From Saccopteryx bilineata (lineage: Eukaryota > Chordata > Mammalia > Chiroptera > Emballonuridae), in the NCBI RefSeq assembly GCF_036850765.1, contig NC_089490.1:290824982-290888981 (forward strand): DNA of 64,000 nt, in the 5' to 3' direction. The position numbers were made by a program, and so were the translations under genes. The notes under the pieces were generated by a model. It searched no databases, was not told the DNA's origin, and saw nothing but the letters and a program-made list of their open reading frames with translations. Numbering within the stretch: position 1 is the stretch's first letter; every line of letters begins with the position of its first letter. Below, one piece after another: positions 24,498 to 34,064 of this stretch.

Positions 24498-25055
24498 ATT
24501 GGCTGAGCATTTAATGTAAAGTATCTTTTTTGGGGGGGTATTTTTCTGAAGTTGGATATGGGGAGGCAGTCAGACAGACTCCCGCATGCACCCGACCGGG
24601 ATCCACCTGGCTTGCCCACCAGCGGGGGGATGCTCTGCCCATCTGGGGCATTGCTCAGCCACAACCAGAGCCATCCTAGCACCTGAGGCAGAGGCCACAG
24701 AGCCATCCTCAGCGCCCGGGCCATCTTTGCTCCAATGGAGCCTCGGCTGCGGGAGGGGAAGAGAGAGACAGAAAGGAAGGAGAGGGGGAGGGGTGGAGAA
24801 GCAGATGGGCGCTTCTCCTGTGTGCCCTGGTGGGGAATCGAACCCGGGACTCCTGCATGCCAGACAGACGCTCTACCACTGAGCCAACCGACCAGGGCCA
24901 AATGTAAAGTATCTTATTTACTCTTCATAAAATCCTCGAGGAAGTCATAAAAATTATACCCACTTCATAAATAAGAAAACCATATTGAAAAAAAGTTATA
25001 TAATGTCTTCTAGATCTAATGACTAGCAAGTAGAAGGATTTAAATGTGGCTCTAA
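24498..25055 (-). mobile_element. MIR relic split by a SINE insertion
   Basis: Right of the SINE, 24905-25055 matches an antisense-oriented MIR: TTTACTCTTCATAAAATCCT, then CCACTTCATAAATAAGAAAA, then CTAATGACTAGCAAGTAGAA followed by GGATTTAAATG. Left of the SINE, GGCTGAGCATTTAATG fits the adjacent MIR segment. The SINE at 24528-24900 divides it. Confidence 0.6.
24528..24900 (-). mobile_element. tRNA-derived SINE type C, single-module form, inside MIR
   Basis: Minus-strand copy with head GCCCTGGTCGGTTGGCTCAG, intact B-box (GGGTTCGATTCCCC), body and A tail. The internal duplication is absent: the segment reads GATGGGCAGAGCATCCCCCC once. A perfect 15-bp target duplication, AATGTAAAGTATCTT, lies at 24513-24527 and 24901-24915. 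Open frames on both strands here are translations of the SINE, not genes. Confidence 0.93.
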
Positions 25056-25567
25056 TGGACTGATTATGAAGTTTCCTTTTTGTATTACTTATGAATTTAT
25101 TAGCATTATTCAAAAATTGGCTTTCAGTTATTATATTATTATTTTTACACAAATAGTTTTGTACCCAAAGTTACACTATAAGATGGAAAACGCCACAAAT
25201 ATTTTTGCTGCTGAATTCTCAATTTAACATGTTTACTAAGAAACTTATTTCTTAACACATAGTCATTAATAGACTCCCAAAACACTGACCAACCCTGGTT
25301 TAAAGGATAAGCATCACTTTAAAAGATAACATTTACTAAAAAGGAAAGTTAATTAATAATCCAGATAAAAATTAACAATAGTTTAAAAGACAAGATATAG
25401 AAATTTGATGTAACCATAGGAAATAACACTAAGAAAGAGAGTTTTACTGAGTGGCTAAAATGAAATCCCATACTGAACTGGGGACTGTGCAATCCCCATG
25501 TCTTTCTGGTTTATAAGAATGGGCACATTGGTAAGTCTATATGTAAAAGGTAGAAAAACAAGGACTA

Positions 25568-25628
25568 TGAGATATCTATCTATCTATATATATCAACTAT
25601 ATATAATATATAATAACTATATATCAAA
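25568..25628. repeat. ATCT/AT simple repeat
   Basis: A few ATCT units followed by irregular AT-dinucleotide runs. Likely a slippage-prone microsatellite. Confidence 0.8.
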
Positions 25629-25629
25629 G

Positions 25630-26040
25630 TTATTGCGCACACAGAAATAATGTATAACTCTCATAAGAATGTCTTCCTAGACACCTGGATGCATGAGATG
25701 ATCTGGAATGATGAACGTTAGCCAGGGAAATGAAGTGAAGACAGACATTCCATATCACTGAGGAAGAGAGTATGATAGCACATTAACAGAAATGTAATTG
25801 ATTCAATGAAACTGGACTCAGAAGTAAAAAAGAGCATTAGTTGGTGATGAAGCCAAATGAGGAAACTGCTTGCTGTGTCCCTGATGGACCTTCCTGACCC
25901 ACCAAAAACCTTTGAGCTTTTCCCAGCTTTTAACGAAGAAAGGTACCGAGTTGAATTCCTAATTTATAAAGTCACTATGGTAGAAATGCTAAAGAGGTTA
26001 AACAGCATATTCTGCTAAACAATGCTACAAATCAAAAATG
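25630..26040. other. Unassigned unique DNA
   Basis: No gene or repeat family recognised between the simple repeat and the SINE pair. Confidence 0.4.
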
Positions 26041-26045
26041 AAATG

Positions 26046-26240
26046 TGCCTGACCTGTGGTGGTACAGTGGATAAAGTGTCAATCTGGAACACTGAGGTCA
26101 CTAGTTCGAGGCCCTGGGCTTGCCCAGTCAAGGCACATATGAGAAGCAACTATAAGTAGCTTCCCTCACCTTCCCCATCTCTCGCTCTCCTCTCTCTAAA
26201 AAAATCAATAAATAAAAAATTTTAAAAACAAACAACTTTA
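26046..26240 (+). mobile_element. tRNA-derived SINE type B (short form)
   Basis: Head GCCTGACCTGTGGTGGTACA, B-box TAGTTCGAGGCCC, CAGTCAAGGCACATATGAGA, CT tract, then a tail of A runs and AATAAATAAAA. It lies just upstream of a type A copy in the same orientation, so the two tails and heads are almost adjacent. Confidence 0.88.
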
Positions 26241-26256
26241 AAAAATAAAAGAATGA

Positions 26257-26635
26257 GCCTGACCAGGTGGTGACGCAGTGGATAGAGCGTTGGACTGGGA
26301 TTCCAAGGACCCAGGTTCGAGACCTTGAGGTCGCCAGCTTGAGTGTGGGCTCATCCGGTTTGAGTAAAAGCTCACAAGCTTGGACCCAAGGTCACTGGCT
26401 CGAGCAAGGGGTTACTCGGTCTGCTGAAGGCCCATGGTCAAGGCATATATGAGAAAGCAACCAATGAACAACTAAGGTGTCTCAATGCGCAACGAAAAAC
26501 TAATGATTTATGCTTCTCATCTCTCTGTTCCTGTCTGTCTGTCCCTGTCTATCCCTCTCTCTGACTCTCTCTCTGTCTCTGTAAAATAAAAAAAAAAGTG
26601 GAGAACCTTAAAAAATAAAAAATAAAATAAAATAA
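26257..26635 (+). mobile_element. tRNA-derived SINE type A, full length
   Basis: Complete type A: head GCCTGACCAGGTGGTGACGC, B-box GGTTCGAGACC, the CTTGAGTGTGGGCTCATCCG body, AAGGCATATATGAGAAAGCA, CT-rich tract and long A-rich tail. A perfect 16-bp target duplication, AAAAATAAAAGAATGA, lies at 26241-26256 and 26636-26651. It inserted into A-rich DNA at the tail of the preceding SINE. Confidence 0.92.
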
Positions 26636-26654
26636 AAAAATAAAAGAATGAAAT

Positions 26655-28800
26655 GAAGCAGCAGGAAAGAATGTTAAAAAAACACACAGAAAACAGAAGC
26701 AAAAAAAATACTGTAGTTGTAAGATTGATTTGAAAGAGTGAGAATGATGAAATCGCAAAGAAGGAATTCCAGTATACAACTTAAAAACCTTGACAGATGT
26801 GAAACAACTGACGGAAGTGACAGAACAAACATTCTGATAACATACTGCGATGAAGCTAAGATCTATTTGAATATTTATGTTTGAAATGCCAAGAGGAGAT
26901 TTTCAGCTGACAGTTTGACCTGAGAGTGAGATTTCACAGGAGCGAGACATGAGGGAGTATTCAGTGTTTAGGCAAAAGAGTGAGTTTGTCACCTGGGAGT
27001 AAGTATGTAGCACAAAGAAAAGTAAGCCAATAATTTACATGAAGGAAAGATAACATTCAATAAAAGTAAAAGCAGAATAAAAAAATGGGTCCAGACATGG
27101 GAAAAGAATAAAGCAGATAAAGGGAGGGGAAGTCTGACAGTTAAATTTGCTCTAAAAAACAAACCACTGCATATTTCAAATAGAGGGGATTTGATATAAA
27201 GAATTGGTTACAAGTATATCATAAATGTTCGGGTTTCAGAAAACCCCTACCACCTCTAGGCTGAACGAGAAAAATTGTGTTGCTCAAATTGCATAACTGT
27301 TCTATCTCTGAAACTCCAAGAGAACCTGCCGCTGTCTGTGCAGCCTCAGAACAACCCTACCACAATCTGGTAGCCTTTCAGAAAACCTGGAACCCACACT
27401 ACCTTTTTTGCTACAGTAACCAGTAAGCTTAAGTGCACTTACTGATGTTGTTGCCTTCAGAACTGGAGTCCGGGTAAGGTCAATGTTACCAAGGCTGCTG
27501 CACAACCCAAGAGCTCTGTGCTTACAGGGTTACAGCCATCCTCTACCATTGCTTTGCTGGAACCACACGGCTTGAGCAGAAGCTACACTTGTTCCTAATC
27601 CTGTTGGAGGTGCATTTAGAAGCCAAAGGAGAGGGACACATGACTTAGTTTTTCTCCTATAGCCTGGACTCCTACCAATTCCTTCAATTAGGAGAATCTA
27701 ACAGGTAATGTAGTTTTCTGGTTTCCAACTGAACAAAGGATGGAAACAGAGTTGAAATAAAGCAGAAGAATGATAGGTAGACTGTTTCAGGAAGGACGAA
27801 TGGTCAACATAAGAAGAATGGACTGAATAATTTGGTTTAATTGCCAGCCACCCACCAAACTGCTTTTCTAATTGATGCATCAATTTATTTTCCTTTTACA
27901 AGTATATGAGGGTGTTTTGACCAATTTTCCAACATTAGATATTATCAAATGTTTAATCTTTGTAAATGTGACAGATGAAAACATGGATCAAAGCACTGTG
28001 TTCATTTGTATTCCAGTAGCTGGAAGGACTGTCCTCTGGTTGTTTTCTTAAAGGAGCTAAGTTTATTTCAGTGCCAATTCAGCTACATGATGTGGCTGTC
28101 TAGAAAGAAACTTTGAGAACATCGGAAACCTAACATCTCTGCTGACAGTAGACAACAACATAATGATATTGTGGTCATGGAATTAACTGTTTTTCCAGCT
28201 AAGCTCTCTGTCTTCCATTGTTTAGTTTGAGTTTCTAAAAGGCAGATTTTGATACAAGGATTTGGTTACAAGTATTTTACTTAGTGAGTGATTCCCCCCC
28301 CCCAAAAAAAAAACATCAAAGAAATAGAGAGGACTACGTCTTCAACTTAGGGGATATATTGGAGTGCTTCATGATACTACCTCGTCCAGTTGTGATGTGA
28401 AGTTGTGAGAAAGTTTGACAAGGAAGGGAAGAAAGTCAATAAAGAGTATGTTTTTAGAATATATATATTTTAAAATTTTTACAGTTGTAAGGATCTGGCA
28501 TTAAAACTCACATGGTCCTGTTAGAAGACTGTAGAAAACATCCCTCATAATTGTCCTACCAAAGTCAAAAAGCTAATTTATTCAACTCCTAGTTATCTTT
28601 TTTTCTGAAGATAAATTTAAGGAATTAACTTGCTGGTACTTTTGTGTACCAGTTGACTGCACTCCTACAGACAAAAAACACCTGGATGCAAGAACTGGGA
28701 AACCATTGTAATATACTGGAACTATTTTTGGGTGAACCCAGATAAAAAGCAAAGTGAGCTCTGCTCAGTTCCCCCCCTTTCAACACACTAATACTCAATT
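26655..28800. other. Mixed DNA with a possible unassigned old repeat
   Basis: No gene recognised. The stretch 27180-27700 begins with GGATTTGATATAAAGAATTG, and a similar string (TTTTGATACAAGGATTTGGT) recurs at 28247, each followed by TACAAGTAT. This hints at two copies of an old interspersed repeat that I cannot name. A C-run/A-run lies at 28294-28315. Confidence 0.35.
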
Positions 28801-28814
28801 AAGTTCAGCCTTTC

Positions 28815-29243
28815 TGTGGAGAAAAAGGAACCCTCATACACTGTTGGTGGGAATGTAAAGTAGTACAACCATTATGGAAGAAAGTATGGTGGTTCCTCAA
28901 AAAACTGAAAATAGAACTACCTTATGACCCAGCAATCCCTCTACTGGGTATATATCCCAAAAACTCAGAAACATTGATACGTAAAGACACATGCAGCCCC
29001 ATATTTATTGCAGCATTGTTCACAGTGGCCAGGACATGGAAACAACCAAAAAGCCCATCAATAGATGACTGGATAAAGAAGATGTGGCACATATACACTA
29101 TGGAATACTACTCAGCCATAAGAAATGATGACATCGGAATATTTACAGCAAAATGGTGGGATCTTGATAACATGATACGAAGCGAAATAAGTAAATCAGA
29201 AAAAAACAGGAACTGTATTATTCCATACGTAGGTGGGACATAA
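28815..29243 (+). pseudogene. L1 ORF2 C-terminal remnant
   Basis: The frame is open from the truncation point to a stop at 29243, but has no start because the copy is 5'-truncated. It encodes the ORF2p C-terminal segment: the last part of the CCHC knuckle (LIHCWWEC), [12 protein letters not shown], then [32 protein letters not shown] and a terminal GGT. Here the PLWKKVWW junction is in frame, unlike in the 48.3-kb copy. Confidence 0.9.
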
Positions 29244-29498
29244 TAGTGAAACTAAGAGACATTGATAAGAGTGTGGTGGTTACGGGGGGGAGGGGTGAAT
29301 GGGAGAGGGATAGGGGGTGGGGAGGGGCACAAAGAAAACAAGATAGAAGGTGACAGAGGACAATCTGACTTTGAGTGGTGGGTATGCAACATAATTGAAC
29401 GACAAGATAACCTGGACTTGTTATCTTTGAATTTATGTATCCTGATTTATTGATGTCACCCCATTAAAAAATAAAATTATTAAAAAAAAAAAAAAAAA
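28815..29498 (+). mobile_element. 5'-truncated L1 insertion with target duplication
   Basis: A 684-bp L1 3' end: the last part of ORF2, a G-rich 3'UTR tract (about 29284-29326) and a long pure A tail. A perfect 14-bp target duplication, AAGTTCAGCCTTTC, lies at 28801-28814 and 29499-29512. It is closely related to the full-length L1 at 41.1-48.9 kb and is a good comparator for it. Confidence 0.95.
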
Positions 29499-29514
29499 AA
29501 GTTCAGCCTTTCAG

Positions 29515-30068
29515 TCAGCGACTATTCAGTAATGACTCCCAAAAGTCCTTCAACTGAGTTAATGGCACAATTTACAGTTTCCATGCTGCAGCTGTTTTTG
29601 AGGCCATAATTAATAGATAGTATTTTATTTCTCTAGCACAGTTTTATATTTCCTTCACCTGTATCCAGTATCTCCATTCATTTAGGTTGCCTTTCCGTTT
29701 AAGTGGCTGGAAATTTCATTTCTGAGGGGCCAAAGCCACGGTTATTTTTCCTGTGCCAATCCGTCTATGGTCGCTACCATTGTCATCCTCTATCTCTATG
29801 CATGGAGGCATCAAGGGGCATTCCCGCATGTCCCCTGCACCCAGACCTGCTCATCACTTTCTCATTCCATCACTCTGACACTGGTTCCTCATACAAATTA
29901 AAGAAAATCATTTTAGTTGATAGCGCAACGGTTTTCTTTGTCTTTAGCAGCAAAATGACCAGGCAGCAGTCATGCTTTGGTTTCAGTGGAATTCTTACCG
30001 TGACCCTGATGGGAATGTTTCCTCGTGTGAAACAGAGTGCCTAACAGTGCAGACTGAAGCTGCATGTT
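29515..30068. other. Unique DNA with several CpGs, unassigned
   Basis: Less AT-rich than its surroundings from about 29700 to 30040 and retaining several CpG dinucleotides. A GTG-initiated 113-codon frame at 29703-30044 has no recognisable domain, and I do not regard it as a gene. Confidence 0.35.
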
Positions 30069-30084
30069 AAGAGAGGACACATTT

Positions 30085-30476
30085 TGCCCTGGCCGGTTGG
30101 CTCAGCGGTAGAGCGTCGGCCTAGCGTGCAGAGGACCCGGGTTTGATTCCCGGCCAGGGCACACAGGAGACGTGCCCATTTGCTTCTCCAGTCCTCCGCC
30201 GCGCTTTCCTCTTTGTCTCTCTCTTCCCCTCCCGCAGCCAAGGCTCCATTGGAGCAAAGATGGCCCCGGTCGCTGGGGATGGCTCTGTGGCCTCTGCCTC
30301 AGGCGCTAGAGTGGCTCTGGTCGCAACATGGCAACGCCCAGGATGGGCAGAGCAGCGCCCCCTGGTGGGCAGAGCAGCGCCCCTGGTGGGCGTGCCGGGT
30401 GGATCCCGGTGGGGCGCATGCGGGAGTCTGTCTGTCTCTCCCTGTTTCCAGCTTCAGAAAAATGAAAAAAAAAAAA
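30085..30476 (+). mobile_element. tRNA-derived SINE type C, duplicated-module subfamily
   Basis: Complete young-looking copy: head GCCCTGGCCGGTTGGCTCAG, B-box GGGTTTGATTCCCGG, matching 3' acceptor-like GCCAGGGCACA, CT tract, GC-rich body and A tail. The internal module GGGCAGAGCAGCGCCCCCTG is tandemly repeated at 30345-30366 and 30367-30387. A perfect 16-bp target duplication, AAGAGAGGACACATTT, lies at 30069-30084 and 30477-30492. Confidence 0.95.
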
Positions 30477-30580
30477 AAGAGAGGACACATTTCTCACATT
30501 AGTCATTAGGAGTAACGGTGAGAGAAGGGACTATTCCTATTTTCTGTTTCTGGATTGTGTTCTAATTGTCAGCTACATAG

Positions 30581-30634
30581 GTGTGGGTGTGCGTGCGTGT
30601 GCGTGTGCGTGTGCGTGCGTGCGTGTGTGTGTGT
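30581..30634. repeat. (GT)n/(GC GT) microsatellite
   Basis: Alternating purine-pyrimidine run of GTGTGC and GTGCGT units ending in pure GT, followed by TTTT. Confidence 0.9.
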
Positions 30635-30639
30635 TTTCC

Positions 30640-31685
30640 AGGCTTGACTGAACCTACTCCTAAATATACACATGAGTGTAACTGGGTTCAGTGGTCCATC
30701 CACCTTATGATGGAACGTTTTGTTCATATAGTTTATTGATATTATCAAAATTAGGCTCAAAAGCCTATTAGGCATTTCTTTTTGAATGGACAAATTATAT
30801 GCTACAGATGATCCTGTCCAGGAACCCTAGGGATCTGTATTATGTGTTTCATGTTAGAGCTTGCCAGAGACACCATATGTCATTCCTATCTATCACAGAT
30901 ACCTCCAGCACTGTGGAGTCTGCTGGGTCAGACTGCTCAATGCAGTGCAGCTTGTACCAAAGCCGGAACCTGTTACAGAGACCTTCCTTTCTCTGGATGT
31001 CCCTAACTAAGGCTGCCTCTTGAATCACTTGGTTGGAACAATATTCTCTATTGTACTATATACTGTCAGCAAAATGCAAAGTGATCTGACATCATGCACT
31101 CTGCCCCTTTTTACAAGGGAAGTAATACAACATGCAATAGCATTGTGTATCTTAAGAGTGATGTCTCCAAACCATATTTTAAAAATCCCTAATATTGCTG
31201 CACCCTGAAACTTTGTAGGGCTAGCTCCCGTAATTTTTCAGGGCTTCCAAAAATGCTTTGCATTTTTTACTTTAAAAGTAACATTAATACTTACTATCCA
31301 ATTTGATGTGTTTTTCATTTTTCTAATTGACTCCCTTGACTAAAGCAAAAACAGTTTCTAGGTCTTCAACCTGACTTCTTTTACAATAATCCCACTTGCG
31401 ACATAAGTCATAGAACTATTGTAAGAATTTTAGTGTATACTGTCCTTGTAAATGGCTGCAGATCCCTTTGGGAAATAATTGGAGCAAACATTATCATAGA
31501 TTCTTTCTGTGGAAATTCAATTTCCTTCCTCAAGGGGACAGGCTTCCACTTTAATTAATGGTATTTTAGTCTGAAAACTAACTTTTTAGAGACTGGGTGA
31601 GGGACTGCCAAAAGCTCGATGAGCAAGATAAAAAACATTTTTAATGCAATAGTTTAAAAATGCAAACAGTTCCACGAAGAATCAA
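30640..31685. other. Unassigned DNA
   Basis: About 1 kb. The stretch 30850-31215 is of normal complexity and has 62-74-codon frames, but none contains a recognised motif. An old retroviral internal fragment is possible but not supported. Confidence 0.35.
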
Positions 31686-31689
31686 ATAT

Positions 31690-31870
31690 CAAAAAAATTT
31701 AAACCCCTTTATAGAAGTTAGATTAACATACAAAAGCTGTACATATTTAATGTATACAATTTGATGAGCTTGGAGACAAATAATATAGAGTTGTGAGCCG
31801 TCATCACAATGTATGCCATAAATATATCCATCACCTCCAAAATTTTTCTCCCAACTAATTTGAATAAATT
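31690..31870 (+). mobile_element. Ancient L1M-type fragment (tentative)
   Basis: Contains the string order AGATTAACATACAAAAGCTG, AATGTATACAATTTGATGAG and ATATCCATCACCTCCAAAA. This resembles old mammalian L1 sequence that typically ends in 'CCATCACCCCAAAAAGTT'. A similar piece occurs at 60725-60870. Confidence 0.45.
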
Positions 31871-31874
31871 TTAA

Positions 31875-32385
31875 TAACAATAATAAGTATTAAAATTATT
31901 GTTATTATTTTTAATCCAGCCTTGAAATTTCAAGGTCTTGTTTCACCTACTTTACCTTAATACCAGGCTAAAAGTCACCTAGTCATGCTTAAATAGGGTG
32001 AGAAACATACTCCATACAGAGAAAGAATTTGAGAATTTAAATATTTTTGAACAATGATCTAACCAAAAGAAAAGCAATGAATCTAAATATCTCATTATGA
32101 CTGAAGGGAATATGTGTGATAGAGTGACAATTCTAGTAATGAGAAGATTTTGAAGAAGCAGGGAAACATGCTTGTATAAATAATGACAAATAAAAGACCC
32201 ATATGAAGATAACAAGATACAGTGATTTAAGTATTTTAATAAATAAAAGAACTTAGCAATTATTTTAAAAGAATTATATTTTTGAAACGAGCTTATAAAA
32301 TAACTTAGTCAACTGTTCAAGCTAAAAAGATTATTCGTCATTAGCACATATAACTAAATGGAAAGACTACAGTTAATATTTCCAA
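31875..32385. other. AT-rich DNA, nothing recognised
   Basis: No gene or repeat recognised. Confidence 0.4.
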
Positions 32386-32388
32386 ACA

Positions 32389-32640
32389 GCCTAACCAGGT
32401 GGTGGCACAGTGGTTAGAGCATCAGACTGGGATGCAGAGGACCCAGGTTAAAGATCCTGAGATCACCAGCTTGAGAGTGGGCTCATCTGGTTTGAGCAAA
32501 GCTCACTAGTTTGGACCCAAGGTTGCTGGCTCAAGCAATGGGTTACTCAGTCTGCTGTAGCATCCGGTCAAGGCACATATGAGAAAGCAATCAATGAAAA
32601 ACTAAGGTGTCACAACAACAAAAAAATTTTTTTTCAAACA
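32389..32640 (+). mobile_element. tRNA-derived SINE type A, shortened 3' end
   Basis: Head GCCTAACCAGGTGGTGGCAC, body with CTTGAGAGTGGGCTCATCTG, and CGGTCAAGGCACATATGAGA followed by CAATCAATGAAAAACTAAGG. The CT-rich terminator tract is missing and replaced by A/T runs, so this is an old or 3'-shortened copy. Confidence 0.85.
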
Positions 32641-32644
32641 AACA

Positions 32645-33415
32645 AAAAAACACCAGGACCCCAAAATTCAAACTAGATGATGACCAATTGTACTGTGGGA
32701 GTATACAGAAAGGATAGCTGGCAGCTCCTAAACAAAGGACCACCTTCTTCTCTCAGCTACATATCAAGTATTTCTAAAAATAGTTCGCTTACTAGGTAAG
32801 AGAGTGTGAAGTCATAATTGACACTCAATACAAAAGCCAAATGGATATAACACAAGTTCTCACACAGTAGCTTGCTTGAGATAGAGCATCTTGCAAACCA
32901 GGCACCCTGTATAGCATCTAGCTTCCAGATACAGTGTTTGAGTGCATGCATGTGAAATAAAGCAATTCCAAACTGAAGTTAAAGCATGAACCCCACTGTG
33001 GGTCAGTGTTCATTTTTATATTGGTCTCTAGCAGTTCTTATTTTCAAAAATGAGAATTTTGTACATGCAAAAAAAAACAATCCTGGTAAATTGATTTTAA
33101 AAATCAATTTTTTTTTCTTCTTTCTACCACCTGTTGTTTGGAATTAAAAGTGACCTCTTTGGATTGAGTAAACTCCCACAGTAATTAAAAATATCTGGAA
33201 CAACTACAGCCTCAAGTAATCTATTGGAAAAAAAAAGTATGAGAATAAATTCTATTAGTTTTGTAAATTGGCAAAGCAGAACTTACTGGAATTACCTGTA
33301 ATATTAATTTTTACCTATATATTACTTACAATGTGGACCAGTATCCCTGGATCAAATCTCTCTTGCTGATTCCCTTATAATTTACCACCTTAAGGGATTT
33401 TAATAGTTATAGCAT
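32645..33415. other. AT-rich DNA, nothing recognised
   Basis: No gene or repeat recognised. Confidence 0.4.
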
Positions 33416-33419
33416 CTTA

Positions 33420-33560
33420 GAGTGCAATATTGTCTTAAGCATTAACTTAGCACAAGGACTTTAACTGTTACCATGCAGGAGGTAAGTGGTGATGTTGGGA
33501 TTTGAAGCCAGGCATTCCAGATCCATAGTCTGCAATGTTAACCATGACACCCTCATTGTC
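33420..33560 (-). mobile_element. MIR relic
   Basis: GAGGTAAGTGGTGATGTTGG, then GATTTGAAGCCAGGCATTCC, then TTAACCATGACACCCTC is the antisense MIR order (AGTAAGTGGCAGAGCTGGGATTTGAACCC region). It is ancient and diverged. Confidence 0.6.
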
Positions 33561-33639
33561 TTGATGTGCCTGCGGGTACTTCAGTCTATGATCAGAAATC
33601 AAAACACCTTACTTAACTCATGGTTAAGATGTTGAAACT

Positions 33640-34060
33640 CTTCTGTGATATCCAGTACAACTTTCAGACTTTGACTATTTCACTCTCTTGAAAAATTCTT
33701 TACTCAATGTGTCTTATGCCTTTCATTGTGACCTCTGTGATACTAATAATTCCAATGCTTGTGAAGTTCCCACAATCACATTTTATTCTTTCTTTCTCAA
33801 ACTCTTTACCACTACTCCAGTCTCTCACTCCTTTGATTCTGTGCTACATCCTCACATTAAAGTGTACCACTAACCTGCTCACTGAGTACAAACATTTTCT
33901 GCCTTTAACTTAACCCACTTTACGTGTTTTTCTCCCCATTAGAGTTTTGAGTTGTTTCTGCTACTCTACCTCTACCACCCACAACTCTCTATATTCCCCT
34001 TCAAAATCAACTTAAATTCTAAGATCCATCATTTAAATTACTTCTCAGTCTCAATGCTTT
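33640..34060 (+). mobile_element. Possible L2 relic (tentative)
   Basis: A CT-rich stretch with CCTTCAAAATCAACTTAAAT near 34000 recalls the L2 region upstream of its 3' end. Similarity is weak. It could instead be unique sequence. Confidence 0.3.
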
Positions 34061-34064
34061 GCTT

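Noticed and set aside
29703..30044. 113-codon frame of normal composition
   Set aside because: It needs a GTG start, has no recognisable motif and no exon or promoter context. In 64 kb a few such frames are expected by chance.
30085..30165. Possible functional tRNA genes in SINE heads
   Set aside because: A- and B-box-like segments and an acceptor-like stem exist, but each is continuous with a SINE body, tail and target duplications.
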